DNA of 64,000 nt from Rhizomys pruinosus (lineage: Eukaryota > Chordata > Mammalia > Rodentia > Spalacidae), in NCBI GenBank assembly GCA_009823505.1, contig VZQC01011955.1, positions 2,689,118 through 2,753,117 on the forward strand. The letters run 5' to 3'. The position numbers were made by a program, and so were the translations under genes. The notes beneath the pieces are model-generated. The model was given only the letters and a program-made list of their open reading frames with translations, had not been told where the DNA came from and made no database searches. How positions within the stretch are numbered: position 1 is the stretch's first letter; the number at the start of each line of letters is the position of its first letter. Below are positions 33,110 through 43,679 of this stretch, piece by piece.

Positions 33110-33240
33110 TGGCTGGAGTCAGTCCCAGCCACAGTCTTTGAATCTAAAGTCTATTTGCTGGTAAGTAGACATAAGTCATTTCAGATCTCTGAGTCTGTTT
33201 CCTCACTGGTAAATATGGGAGTCCTTGTGTGCTTCACTTG
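33110..33240 (+). mobile_element. MIR SINE
   Basis: gtaagtagacataagtcatttcagatctctgagtctgtttcctcactggtaaatatggg matches the MIR core order. Confidence 0.65.
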
Positions 33241-34560
33241 GGTCAAGCAACAAAATATAAACGCTAGTCAAAAGCACATCACAACAATGGCAAACACTTT
33301 CATACTTCTGTGACCCAGTGTCTCCGATAATCGCTAATCATAGACTGAAGTTCAACACCTCACGTGTGAAAGATTGTTAGGGAGAGAGGGGCTGGTATTG
33401 TCACCAGAACAGGACATTGTGAGCCATCTCACCTCTCCCAACCTCCTCTGCCTACACGGGTGACCAAGCCTGTTGGAAGCCATATTAACTGGAACTCTGC
33501 CAGTCAGGCAGTGCACACGTTCCTCCACTCCTTTGATCCTGAATGCAAACTACCCCTCCCCACCTGACCTTTCTGTCTATGACTAGAGCTTTGCAGACTT
33601 CTTGATCACGCTCAGGAGAGACCCCTCCTCATCACAGCCTGGCTTAGCTCCACTGACGTCTCTGACAGTTCCCCTCAGGGGAGGGGGGGTGGGAACACTT
33701 CTGTAAGCATCACCAAGCAGACTTTGGATAATGCCACCCTGCAGAACTGAGCCATTGTCAGCGGACAAATGTGGGGCTGACGTCCGTGGGCCCATTATCT
33801 GAGCCATGACAGCTGTCCAGGAAGGAGCCCAGCTGCCCATTGTCAGGGCTCAGTTGACCAAAAAGCAAAGGGCAGTGAGTGGGGCAGTGGCTGTTCGTTT
33901 TGCTGACTGTGTGACCAGCGAGGGCCGAGAAGGTTCTGTCAACTGGCACCACACAACGGTGACGAAGGAAGAATTGGTGGGGCTCTGTCCCTGCCCTGCC
34001 TCTTGATAGCCATGCCAAATAAAAAGACTACTGGTTTACTGTCTGTTCTATTAGTTTTCCCTGTTTAGAGTCTCAGTGTGAGGCCCACAGAGGACATGCT
34101 GCCATGGGAGAGCATGATGCTTGTAACAGTTAGTCAGAAGGGTTCTCCACTCAGAAAGATAAAGTCGTGTGAGGATGCAACATGCAGCCACATCTGTGTA
34201 GCATCTTGGGATCAAACCTTTGACTCATACGGGGAATCGACAAGTCATTTCCATGGAGAAGAAAACTGGCTTGCTTGTTATTGGAGTCTAAGATTCTCTC
34301 AGGTATCCAGTATTCATTCCTTTACAATGGGACAGCTTTCTTTTAAGTATCCACTCACTTGGTAAGTAGTGATAAAGTACCTACTATGTGTCCTGACCTA
34401 GAGACATGCCTGGAGCAGTTTAGGAGACAGGTGAAGTCCTTCTCTGCTGAATTTATACCATAGGGAGAACTATATTTTCCTATACACATGAATGTACCTC
34501 CTAGGTCTTGCCTCAGAGCCCTTAACCAGTCAACAATAAATAGTTAATAACTAAAGGAGC
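33241..34560. other. Single-copy looking intergenic DNA
   Basis: No gene recognised. GC is slightly raised around 33590-33930, including tgacgtc cores at 33655 and 33779 and a gcggacaaatgtggggc stretch. Overlapping short open frames show no family motif. Confidence 0.5.
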
Positions 34561-34562
34561 AA

Positions 34563-34855
34563 AGCTAGAGAGATGGTTAAGTTGGCAAAGCACTTGCCTC
34601 ATAGGCTAAAGACCTGAGTTTGGATCCACAGAACCCATATAATAAAAGCCAGATGTGAGTCATGAGCCAGCATTGGCGAGATGGGAGAAGACAGACAGAT
34701 CCCCAGAAACTGGCTGGCCAGGCAGCCTCGGTTCATTTGGTGAAGTTTCAGACCAATGAGAGAACTTGCCTCAAACAAAAAGGGCAAAAGGCCAAATGAC
34801 CTCCATCTACCCTGCACACACATGCAACCACAGGTCTATTATGTACCTTCTCCTT
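34563..34855 (+). mobile_element. RSINE1-type SINE
   Basis: aagctagagagatggttaagttggcaaagcacttgcc, then gagtttggatccacagaaccca, ctggctggccaggcagcctcgg and agagaacttgcctcaaac in RSINE1 order. Confidence 0.75.
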
Positions 34856-35178
34856 CCAGGAACACACATACTACATGAAAAGGAAAAAACAAATGCCTAA
34901 GAACAGCCTTGATCCACGACAGTTTTTCGCCCTTTCCCTGGGTCAAGTTGGTGGAGCATCCCAGCTCACCCCCGAGCTGATGAAGATGAGGCGGCTTGAG
35001 ACTGGGTCTATCAGCACCGTTCCAGGGAGCAATTTATGACTTTTCTCATGAACTTGGAATCATTTCCAAATGACAGGTGCACAGATTATTTCCCTGAGGA
35101 GGAGACAATTTCTCCTTCCCCTTTTCATCATGTGACTCTTCCGAAGGCAGTTGGTAAGAAGCACAGATATATGAGATC

Positions 35179-35586
35179 TGTGCTGGATAGCTTTAGTGTC
35201 AACTTGACACACCTGGGTTGAGGGAGCCTCAATTGGGGAATTGGCTCCATTGGATTTGCCTGTGGCCACATCTGTGGAGTATTGTCTTGATGGTCGAGCA
35301 GTGTGGGAGGGCCCAGCCCACAATGAGTAGTGCCACCCTGGGCAGGTTGTTGTGTACTATATACGAAGGCGGGCTGGGCATGAGCCAGGCGAGCAAGCCA
35401 GTGAACAGCATTCCTCCATGGCTTGTGCTTTAGCTCCTGCCTCCAGGTTCCTGCCCTGAGTTCCTGCCTTGGGCTCCCTAAGTGATGAACTGTGACCCAG
35501 GAGATGTAAGCGGAATAAACCCTTTCCTCCCCAAGTTGGTGTCGGTCAGAGTGTTTTGTCACAGCAATGGAAGACAAACTAGGACA
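35179..35586 (+). mobile_element. Solo LTR (ERVL/MaLR-type) with 5-bp target duplication
   Basis: Begins tgtgctggatag and ends aactaggaca, so it has TG...CA ends. Flanked by a perfect 5-bp duplication agatc (35174-35178 and 35587-35591). A polyadenylation signal lies near the 3' end (gcggaataaaccc). Length 408 bp with no internal retroviral sequence, so it is a solo LTR. Its twin on the other strand is at 45794-46194. Confidence 0.9.
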
Positions 35587-35636
35587 AGATCCAAATTTCG
35601 TATTCGACTATTTAGAAAACCTGTCTTAGTTGAATT

Positions 35637-35870
35637 TTTTTTTTTATTTATTTATTTTTATGTGTATGAATGTATTGTCTGCATGCAGGTCTGCGCACCC
35701 GTGTCGTGCGATGCCGCGGAGGTCAGAAGACGGTCTCAGATTCCCCTGGAACTGGAGTTCTCCTGGAACCGGAGTCACAGACGGTTCTCAGCCGCCATGT
35801 GGGTGCTGGGGATCGAACCCGGGTCCTCTGCAAGAGCGGTCGTCGCTCTTAACCGCTAGGCCATCCCTCC
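35637..35870 (-). mobile_element. B2-family SINE, young copy, cut by the assembly gap
   Basis: Antisense B2 with the internal duplication and many CpGs; its last bases (ggccatccctcc) run into the run of N. Confidence 0.93.
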
Positions 35871-36728
35871 NNNNNNNNNNNNNNNNNNNNNNNNNNNNNN
35901 NNNNNNNNNNNNNNNNNNNNNNNNNNNNNNNNNNNNNNNNNNNNNNNNNNNNNNNNNNNNNNNNNNNNNNNNNNNNNNNNNNNNNNNNNNNNNNNNNNNN
36001 NNNNNNNNNNNNNNNNNNNNNNNNNNNNNNNNNNNNNNNNNNNNNNNNNNNNNNNNNNNNNNNNNNNNNNNNNNNNNNNNNNNNNNNNNNNNNNNNNNNN
36101 NNNNNNNNNNNNNNNNNNNNNNNNNNNNNNNNNNNNNNNNNNNNNNNNNNNNNNNNNNNNNNNNNNNNNNNNNNNNNNNNNNNNNNNNNNNNNNNNNNNN
36201 NNNNNNNNNNNNNNNNNNNNNNNNNNNNNNNNNNNNNNNNNNNNNNNNNNNNNNNNNNNNNNNNNNNNNNNNNNNNNNNNNNNNNNNNNNNNNNNNNNNN
36301 NNNNNNNNNNNNNNNNNNNNNNNNNNNNNNNNNNNNNNNNNNNNNNNNNNNNNNNNNNNNNNNNNNNNNNNNNNNNNNNNNNNNNNNNNNNNNNNNNNNN
36401 NNNNNNNNNNNNNNNNNNNNNNNNNNNNNNNNNNNNNNNNNNNNNNNNNNNNNNNNNNNNNNNNNNNNNNNNNNNNNNNNNNNNNNNNNNNNNNNNNNNN
36501 NNNNNNNNNNNNNNNNNNNNNNNNNNNNNNNNNNNNNNNNNNNNNNNNNNNNNNNNNNNNNNNNNNNNNNNNNNNNNNNNNNNNNNNNNNNNNNNNNNNN
36601 NNNNNNNNNNNNNNNNNNNNNNNNNNNNNNNNNNNNNNNNNNNNNNNNNNNNNNNNNNNNNNNNNNNNNNNNNNNNNNNNNNNNNNNNNNNNNNNNNNNN
36701 NNNNNNNNNNNNNNNNNNNNNNNNNNNN
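35871..36728. other. Assembly gap (858 N)
   Basis: A run of N between an antisense B2 on the left and an antisense B1 on the right. Open frames through it are meaningless. Confidence 1.
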
Positions 36729-36876
36729 TTTTTGGTCTTTTCGAGACAGGGTCTCCCTGTAGTCCCAGCTGTCCTGGAACTCACTTTGTAGACCAGGCTG
36801 GCCTTGAACTCACAAAGATCCGCCTGCCTCTGCCTCCCGAGTGCTAGGATTAAAGGCGTGCGCCACCACACCCGGC
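36729..36876 (-). mobile_element. B1 SINE at the right gap edge
   Basis: Starts in the T-run (tttttggtcttttcgagacagg) and ends caccacacccggc. The A-tail side is lost in the gap. Confidence 0.93.
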
Positions 36877-37294
36877 AATTTGTTTTGTTTTTAATGCCTA
36901 GTAAAAGACTTCTTCCCTCCTGGCTAGAGTCCATAGTGCCAGAGGGTGCTATGAAAGCTGTTGGGGGGTGGGTGGATACTCATCAGTAGTCTTACCCAAC
37001 TCTCAACCCTGCATGCTAGCATACTGACCTACCAGACAAGGTGTGCCCACTCTACAATAGTGGCATGACTGCTTCAGAAGTGGCCAACTACTTTCTAATT
37101 GGATTAGAGATCCACTCCACAGGAAGGAACACGTGTCTGGTACTCTAAAGTTGCTCAAAGGCCTATAACTAGAGAAGTCAGAGGTCTGGAGTGGATGGGG
37201 ATTTACTACTAAGGCTTTGCTAAATGTAGTCAAACTGCCTTGTAAATATTATTTGCATATCTATAGACTAGTGTTGCTCTTGGCCTTGGTCAGA
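36877..37294. other. Single-copy looking intergenic DNA
   Basis: No gene or repeat recognised. Confidence 0.5.
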
Positions 37295-37680
37295 GAGGTC
37301 TCTTTTGTAGTGGGCAATGGTTAATGCAGACTCATAACTGAGATGTGAGATGTGACTGCTGAGCGGTAGGCTGTAAATGGTACATCTATTCACCCTCTCG
37401 AAGGCCCAGGGGACATCTCGAAGGGCGTGGAAAGAGCTGGAAAATGGAGAAGAGCGCTGTGGAAATCTGTCTACTGGGTATGACAGACTCGGGACACCAG
37501 CAGCCATGGCTTCCTGCAGAAGAGAAAGACATGCACAAAAGAAAGACATGAAGGGAAGAGAGGGACCAGCTGGGAAGAAGAAGGGAGTCAGCAGGTGTGG
37601 AGGGGAGGCAGGGAGAGGATGTGCTCACAATGCATTTATGCAGGCACAAAGTTGTCAAAAATAAAATAATTAAAAAGAAA
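37295..37680 (+). mobile_element. L1 (Lx-like) 3' UTR fragment
   Basis: gtagtgggcaatggttaatgcagactcataactg, taaatggtacatctattcaccctctcgaaggcccagggg and a terminal aaaataaaataattaaaaag tail are in the order of rodent L1 3' UTRs. 5' truncated. Confidence 0.6.
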
Positions 37681-37804
37681 TAGAAATGTTTCTCATTCTT
37701 TAAAGTTCAGTTCAGACATCAATCACCCTCTACGAGGCTTTCCCTCATACCAGACAGAATTTAGCCCACTTCCTCTGCGTTCATATGGTAATTGGTTCAT
37801 ATCT

Positions 37805-37965
37805 CTCAGTGTGTTTATTTTTTTATACTTTGTGTGTATGTGTGCGTGTGTATGTGTGTGTGTGTGGGTTGGAGGACAACTTGTCAAAGTTGCTTCTCTC
37901 CTTCCACCTTGTGGGTCCTGCAGATCCAGGTCAGGTCACCCCAAGCCATCCTACCAGCCCTCAAG
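37805..37965 (-). mobile_element. B3-type SINE with (TG)n
   Basis: (TG)n at 37829-37867 followed by ggttggaggacaacttgtcaaagttgcttctctccttcc and catcctaccagccc, an antisense B3 remnant. Confidence 0.6.
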
Positions 37966-38351
37966 CAGTGTGTTCAAATCTCTTCTTCCAGTTAGTCTCC
38001 AGGCCTACAAGAGTTTGAGTTCTTGGAGTCTCAGTTGCTTACAATAGATCCACAGAGTTGAAACCGCCTCATACCTGTGAATGTTTTGGCAAGAAGACTC
38101 AACTAAAAATTTAACGTGAAGGTTCAGTTGGAGAAAATGTCTTGTGAGTGGAAAAGATTGGACATTGTACTGCCTTCCTGTGGTGGCCAATCTTGATTGT
38201 CAGCTTGACAGGTTCAAAACCTAGGAGAGGCAGATCTCTGGGTGTGTCTCTGAGAGGATTAGCTGAGGGGGGAACACCCACCATCAGTGCGGGCAGCACG
38301 ACCTAGGACCTGCACTGACTAAAAACCAGGAAGTGGGGAGGCCACATTCTT

Positions 38352-38589
38352 CCCTCTGCTTCCTGACCGCGCCCAGGGCCTGGTTCCCTCTGCTTCCTGA
38401 CCGCGCCCAGGGCCTGGTTCCCTCTGCTTCCTGACCGCGCCCAGGGCCTGGTTCCCTCTGCTTCCTGACCGCGCTCAGGGCCTGGTTCCCTCTGCTTCCT
38501 GACCGCGCCCAGGGCCTGGTTCCCTCTGCTTCCTGACCGCGCCCAGGGCCTGGTTCCCACTGCTTCCTGACCATGCCCAGTGCTTGGTT
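38352..38589 (+). repeat. 34-bp minisatellite, seven copies
   Basis: Unit ccctctgcttcctgaccgcg followed by cccagggcctggtt. Units 1-6 differ at about two positions; the last is more diverged. Each unit holds a ccgcgccc GC-rich core. Confidence 0.97.
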
Positions 38590-38654
38590 CCTGCTGCCAG
38601 GCCCCTCTCTGCCATGTTGGACTATATCGTTAGCTACAACAACTTTCTCGTTTT

Positions 38655-38882
38655 TAATTTTTTATTGATTTATTTTTATTTTATGGGTTTGAGTGTTTGG
38701 CCTGCATGTATATAACTGCACCTGTGTTATTCAGTGTCTGTAGAGACAAGAATAGGTTGTCAGATCCCCCTGGAAATGGAGTTACAGATGGTTGTTAGTC
38801 ACGGTGTGGGTGCTAGGAACTGAACCTAGGTTCTCGGGAAGAGCAACCAGTGTTCTTAACCACTGAGCCAGCTCTCTAGCCC
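38655..38882 (-). mobile_element. B2-family SINE, older copy
   Basis: Antisense, ending ttaaccactgagccagctctctagccc; diverged. Confidence 0.88.
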
Positions 38883-38999
38883 TGTTAAGTTGTGGGGTTT
38901 TTTTGTTTGTTTATTTCTTTGGTTGGTTGGTTTTTGGTTTTGTTTTTTTTTTTTTTTAATTTTTTTTTTTTTTTTTTTTTTTATTTTTTTTTTTTTATT

Positions 39000-39240
39000 T
39001 CGTATGTGTTATCTATGTTGACTTGTGTCTGCAATGCAGGTTTTTGGTGCCACCATCGTAGGTCGTGCATGTGCCTGGTGGAAGGTCAGTGAAGAGGGTC
39101 TCGGATTCCCCTGGAACTGGAGTTCTCCTGGAACTGGAGTTTCAGACGGCTCTCGGCCGCCATGTGGGTGCTGGGGATCGAACCCGGGTCCTCTGCAAGA
39201 GCGGTCGGCGCTCTTAACCGCTAGGCCATCTCTCCAGCCC
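39000..39240 (-). mobile_element. B2-family SINE, young copy with diverged tail
   Basis: The right half is near-identical to the young B2 copies (ctcggattcccctggaactgg ... ctaggccatctctccagccc). The left half is altered (atgcaggtttttggtgccacc) and preceded by about 60 bp of T-rich sequence from 38941. It lies about 120 bp from the previous B2, same orientation. Confidence 0.85.
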
Positions 39241-39299
39241 TTGTTTTGTTTTTTTACCAAGTATTTTTCAGAGCAATGAGAAAAGGTAACTTAAGTAGT

Positions 39300-39845
39300 T
39301 ACTAAGCAGGAGCATGGAACAGCCTTTGGGAATATCTTCAAGATATTCTTTGGTTGGAAGTGCAGACGTGTAGACAAGCTTGGAGCATGAGGATGAACCA
39401 CTGACAGGAGGAGGGCAAGGTGGGGAGAGGAGAATATCAACTCTGGGAAAAATAAATGGCAAAGAGAGAGGCGAGGTATTTGTGTGGGTCTTCCCTCTGT
39501 CCTGGCTGGCGCAGTCCTTAGGATGGCTGCGTTCTGACTCAGTCGCAGCTTCTCCTAGGCATCTCTTCTCTCTAGAGCTCAGCTCGTACCCGGGCTCCAC
39601 TAACTCCACTCCCTCTCCCTGACCCTTCAAGCCTGATATCTCTCTTCCATGGTGAATACCTGGAGGACTCAGCATCCTGGGTATTTCGTTTGAGAGGGTT
39701 TTTTTTCCACTTACAACTTTGATTTAATAGGCCTTTACTTTCCAACTTTCAGCTGAAGATTCTAATACCCTACTGTATTTGTACAACTCCTAGACCCAAG
39801 TAAATTTAGAATTCTGATTAAGGAAATGCTGAGTATCAATCTACG
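39300..39845. other. Single-copy looking intergenic DNA
   Basis: No gene or repeat recognised. Confidence 0.5.
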
Positions 39846-39849
39846 CCAG

Positions 39850-40090
39850 GCATCAACCAACTATGACCCATAGGCCATATCTGGCCTACTGCTTATTTCT
39901 ATAAATAAAGTTTTATTGGAACACAGCCATAGCTATTCATTTACAAATTGTCAGGCTGCTCTCAAGCTACTGTATCAGAAGAGTTACATAGTTGTGACAA
40001 AGATGGAATGTCCCACAAACCCTAAAATGTTTGCCATCTTGTCCTTTCCAGACAGAGTATGCCCACCCATGTGCATTACTGCCAGTGCAT
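39850..40090 (+). mobile_element. MER-type hAT DNA transposon fossil
   Basis: atgacccataggccatatctggcctactgc, ataaataaagttttattggaacacagccatagc, gacaaagatggaatgtcccac and aaaatgtttgccatcttgtcc match a short non-autonomous mammalian DNA transposon. The AATAAAG-TTTTATTGGAACACAGCC block is diagnostic of the family. Family name uncertain. Confidence 0.75.
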
Positions 40091-40394
40091 TAGTGGACCA
40101 CTATTTTAATGTCCATCCATAAAGTGTCTCCTAAGATTGCTGCTTCGAAGGTCTGAGTTTCCCTCCTGTCTCTACTTCGTTCTCACTATTTTCCAATCTG
40201 TTTTTCAAAGGACTTCCAGATAGATGGGTCCAACACACAGTATTGGTCCTGCCTGTTCCCCTTCAGAGCTCACAAGGTAAAGCCAGAATCTGAAAGCCCG
40301 CCTCTCTCCATTTCCTGCCTCTCCCACACTCACTTCTTGTATCCAAGCCATCATTGATTATGTTGACTTCCCAGCAAATTATCAGGGGGACAGA

Positions 40395-40560
40395 AACTAG
40401 AATAGTAAGAGCGTTCCTGGAGTTTGGTTTCCAGCACTCATGTGAAGTATATCACAATTACCCGTTCAACTCCAACTTCAGAAATCCAACACCTTCTTCT
40501 AGGCTCCGTGGGCACCTGCATGCGCATGTGCATACCTACACACATGCAGATAAATAAAAC
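40395..40560 (+). mobile_element. Eroded B2-family SINE
   Basis: tttccagcactcatgtgaag, ttcaactccaacttcagaaatccaacaccttcttctagg and a gcagataaataaaac tail. Confidence 0.65.
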
Positions 40561-40562
40561 AA

Positions 40563-40735
40563 ATTGCTAGATGTGGTGGCACATGTCTTTAATCACAGCA
40601 CTCGGGAAGCAGAGGCAGGTGGATCTCTGTCAGTTCAAAGCCAGCCTGGTCTACATAGGGAGTTTCAGGCCAACTAGGGCTACAGGGAGACCCTGTCTCA
40701 AAAAGACAAATAAATAAGTGAATAAATTAGATAAA
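40563..40735 (+). mobile_element. B1 SINE
   Basis: ttgctagatgtggtggcacatgtctttaatcac through gaccctgtctcaaaaagac and an (AAAT)-rich tail. Confidence 0.92.
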
Positions 40736-40757
40736 AATAAATCTATAGAAACATCCT

Positions 40758-40956
40758 GGAGGTGGCAAGGGTTACAGCTCAGGCTGTAATGTGCTTACCT
40801 TGCAAGTGTGAGAATCTGATTTCCAGGCCCAGAACCCACATGAAAATGCTGGGGCTGGTGCCTCATGCTTGTTAACTCAGGGCTGGGGAGGTAGAGACAG
40901 GAAGGAGGATCCCTGGGGCTTGCTGGTCATACGTATACCCACACACCCCTGCACTG

Positions 40957-40993
<37 letters not shown>

Positions 40994-40995
40994 AA
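40758..40995 (+). mobile_element. RSINE1-type SINE with (CA)n tail
   Basis: ggcaagggttacagctcaggctgtaatgtgcttacc, aacccacatgaaaatgc, ggatccctggggcttgctgg then (AC)n at 40961-40991. A degraded B1-like monomer follows at about 41002-41065. Confidence 0.7.
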
Positions 40996-41065
40996 ATTCT
41001 GAGGCTGGGTGTGGTGCTGCACACCTGTAATCTCAGCCCTTGGAGGTGGGAGGTCTAGAGTTCAA

Positions 41066-42284
41066 TACTGTCCTCAGCTATGCTGGATCACATTCTTCTG
41101 ATCCGATCTCAAAAAACCCACAAATTAAAATCATGCTGCAGCCACTGGGTAAGGAGGGTTGAAGAGAGGCCATTACAAGGAGGCAAAAGAGATGGAAGAT
41201 ACCAGGTACGGACAGGTCTGGGGGGTAGGCCCAGACATCAGGGCATAGGTGCCAAAGAAATCCAGAATGGAAGGGAGTGCCTGGAGATTGGAAGCAGGTC
41301 TAGAATGTCAGGGGAAGGAGGAGCTGGGTTGGCTCCCAAGCCTCTATCTGGGGAATCTTGAAGAACCAGATACAAGCTGGGCAGAGGGAGCTCACATGAA
41401 ACCTGACTATTTCCTGCATCCTTAAACCCAGTGTCAGTTTTTGCCCCTTGAACAAGCTCTAGTGTGAGTGACACCCCTGTTCTGATGTTACAAATTTCCT
41501 TGTGAAACCCACCACTCAGAACTGTATGGCTGGCCACAGCTGACTCTTGGGTACCCTGGGTGGCTTCCAGAGGTTCACACTAAGGGGTACAGGTATGAAA
41601 ATGGCTGGCTGTCCTCCTGAAGGGCTACCTGCAGAATTGTCCCTAAATCTTCCTACCACACCATGTCCTCCTGCATCTCCCATTACCAGCTTCACAGAAC
41701 AGCATACCAATGCCGGGCTGTGACTGCCTGCACTGATGGGGAGCATCCAGCCCCACAAGGGACTCTTCCTTCACTGTTCTAGAGCAGGGTACTCCCGGCA
41801 TCTGGGACAGGTGCTCTGGGATCTAAGTGCCTCTCCAAAGGGGGCCAGCTGCCCTCCTGCCCCTGCCACATCCTCAGCCACCAGAAATAAGTAGTGAGTA
41901 AGGGGGATGCCCTGAAGAGGGGGACCTTTCTGGCCAGAAACAGGAATGTAAGAGTGACTTCCCCCTCCAACCATGAGAAATCACTGCACAGGAGGTGACT
42001 GATGGCGGCGAATAGCAGGTGAGGATGTACTGATAGCTGGTGTGGCAGCAGAGCACATTGGCCACTAGAGTGAGGGATATCCATCCCTTCTGAGGCTTTG
42101 CCTTCAGGGATCAAGAGCCAGTCAGCCTTAAGATCAACAGAATAAAGGGAGTGAAGGAGTATCGAAAGACAGGAATGGATAAACTGTGTTTGCTGAAGGA
42201 GACCCGTAGGGTGCAACACTTTCTTTGGTTGGTGAAAAATTAATGAAGGAGGGAATGTCAGGAAAGCCAAAATGTTTCATTAAT
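41066..42284. other. Single-copy looking intergenic DNA
   Basis: Several overlapping open frames of 80-160 codons on both strands, none with a recognisable domain or matching splice context. No gene called. Confidence 0.5.
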
Positions 42285-42671
42285 TCTTTTATCATGACTA
42301 TAACAAAGCACCTGAAGCAGGAAACTCTATAAAGAAAGAAGGCTTATTTAGCTGATGATGGCATGGTGCCAGGTCTGGTGAGGCTCTCCTCCCCACTAGC
42401 TGTGTCACCTTGTGATAAGTGGCATTGTGAAGGAACTGGTATGAGAAGGAAAGACTCTGAATAAAGACAGGAATCCCAGAACACAGGAGGAAGTTAGTTA
42501 TTGTAGGGAAATCCAGCTTGAATTGTGGGCTAGCTTTCCAACTAGCATGCCTCAGGGCACCACGTGGCTGAGGGTCTGGTCCCGCCCCAAGGAGGAGCAA
42601 GCAGCATGGCCTAGGTACATGATGCTGGGTGGGGCAACGGTGTGCAGAGGTGCAGAGTTTGGGGACTTATG

Positions 42672-42709
42672 ATTGGTCCTGGGAACTGACGTCATTTGGT
42701 TTATAAAAG
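42672..42709 (+). promoter_or_regulatory. CCAAT-CRE-TATA promoter array
   Basis: ATTGG (inverted CCAAT) at 42672-42676, palindromic CRE TGACGTCA at 42687-42694, and TTATAAAAG at 42701-42709, with spacing compatible with a polymerase II core promoter reading rightwards. The expected start site falls inside the B2 that begins at 42719. Confidence 0.45.
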
Positions 42710-42718
42710 CAGGCTGTA

Positions 42719-42961
42719 GGGGCTGGAGAGATGGCCTAGCGGTTAAGAGCACCGACTACTCTTGCAGAGGACCCAGGTTCGATTCCCAGCACCCACATGG
42801 CAGCTGAGAACCATCCATAACTCCAATTCCAGGAGAACTCCAGTTCCAGGGGAATCCGACACCCTCTTCTGACCTCCACAGCATTGCATGACACAGGTGC
42901 ACAGACCTACATGCAAACAGTACATTCACACACATAAATAAAAATAAATAAACATTTTTTA
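42719..42961 (+). mobile_element. B2-family SINE inserted just downstream of a TATA box
   Basis: ggggctggagagatggcctagcgg head, internal duplication, A-rich tail. Perfect 14-bp target duplication aaaagcaggctgta at 42705-42718 and 42962-42975. Confidence 0.95.
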
Positions 42962-42984
42962 AAAAGCAGGCTGTAACAAGGAAT

Positions 42985-43186
42985 AAATTTGAATTTCTTT
43001 TTTTTTTTTTTTTTTTTTTTTGGCGTTTTTTCCCGAGAGAGGCAGGGATTCTCCTTCGTTCAGCCCCAGCTGTCCTGGCAACCACTCTGTTCTAGACCAG
43101 TGCCTGGACTTGAACTCTCAAAGATCAGCCTGCCTTTGCTCCTGATGCTAGGTATTAAGAAGCGTGAGCCCACTATGCCTGGACAA
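42985..43186 (-). mobile_element. B1 SINE with unusual indels
   Basis: Antisense B1 frame is recognisable (cagccccagctgtcctgg, tgcctggacttgaactct, ctcctgatgctagg) but has many small insertions and deletions (cccgagagaggcaggg; ctgttctagaccag) not seen in other copies. The flanks aaatttgaatttc and aaatttgtaatttc look like a target duplication differing by one base. Confidence 0.75.
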
Positions 43187-43250
43187 ATTTGTAATTTCAT
43201 AGTAAAATCTTGATCACGGAATTCCCGTGGCTTATTTGTGCGCACAACAG

Positions 43251-43670
43251 GCTTTAGGTAGGCCGCAGTTTCTGTTCGGTTGACTTGTGGCTCAAGTGTG
43301 GTTGGAAGTAATTCCTAGTTGCGGATCACCAGCTGGGTGAGGCCTGTTGTGTTGTGATGTGGGTATTTGGCTGAAGTGGAGGTGTCATCCGGCCAAAAAT
43401 AGCCTGAAATTCTGTCTCAGTGCTCTGGTCAGGTGATGTAAGCCATTGGCCAAGAGTGGAACACATGTCTCGTGGGTCCAGGCTAAGGGCCTGAGTTGAA
43501 AGTATCATCCAGGCTGGGCTACGGGAGTAGCCGGCTGGCCTCTGCGCCAAGGGGTCAGCTCCCCACGGTGTTCGCAAAGCGGGCACTGTGCTCCCATTCC
43601 CCTTAGCAGGGCCATGTGGTCCCTATTTGGCATAAAAAGAAAGCTTCCTACAAGTTAGGCCAATTAGGCC
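43251..43670. other. Unclassified block after the LTR-like element
   Basis: Moderately GC-rich with scattered CpGs (gcggatcacc, catccggcc, tacgggagtagccgg), unlike neighbouring AT-rich DNA. It could be remnant retroviral internal sequence or single-copy DNA. No open frame with a recognisable domain. Confidence 0.35.
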
Positions 43671-43679
43671 CACCTCTTT

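Larger units (their letters stand above)
38180..39295 (+). mobile_element. Rodent LTR-like element split by two B2 SINEs
   Basis: The 5' part (gtggccaatcttgattgtcagcttgacagg, ggattagctgagggggga) and 3' part at 39258-39295 (aagtatttttcagagcaatgagaaaaggtaact) are the two ends of one element. It contains a 34-bp minisatellite and two antisense B2 insertions. Confidence 0.65.
42535..43250 (+). mobile_element. Possible ERV LTR, interrupted by B2 and B1
   Basis: Contains, in order, an inverted CCAAT box, a CRE and a TATA box (42672-42709), then after removing the B2 an AATAAA signal (ggaataaatttgaa), then after removing the B1 a short T/G-rich tail ending gtgcgcacaaca. This is the arrangement of a U3-R-U5 LTR. 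Neither outer edge nor a target duplication could be fixed. A MaLR-like antisense stretch abuts it on the left (about 42285-42530). Confidence 0.4.

Noticed and set aside
35630..36934. Open frames of 361 and 405 codons
   Set aside because: They run through the 858-base gap; the flanking residues come from an antisense B2 and an antisense B1.
38352..38589. Regular spaced repeats resembling a CRISPR array
   Set aside because: Units are directly tandem with no unique spacers, and the sequence is mammalian; it is a minisatellite.
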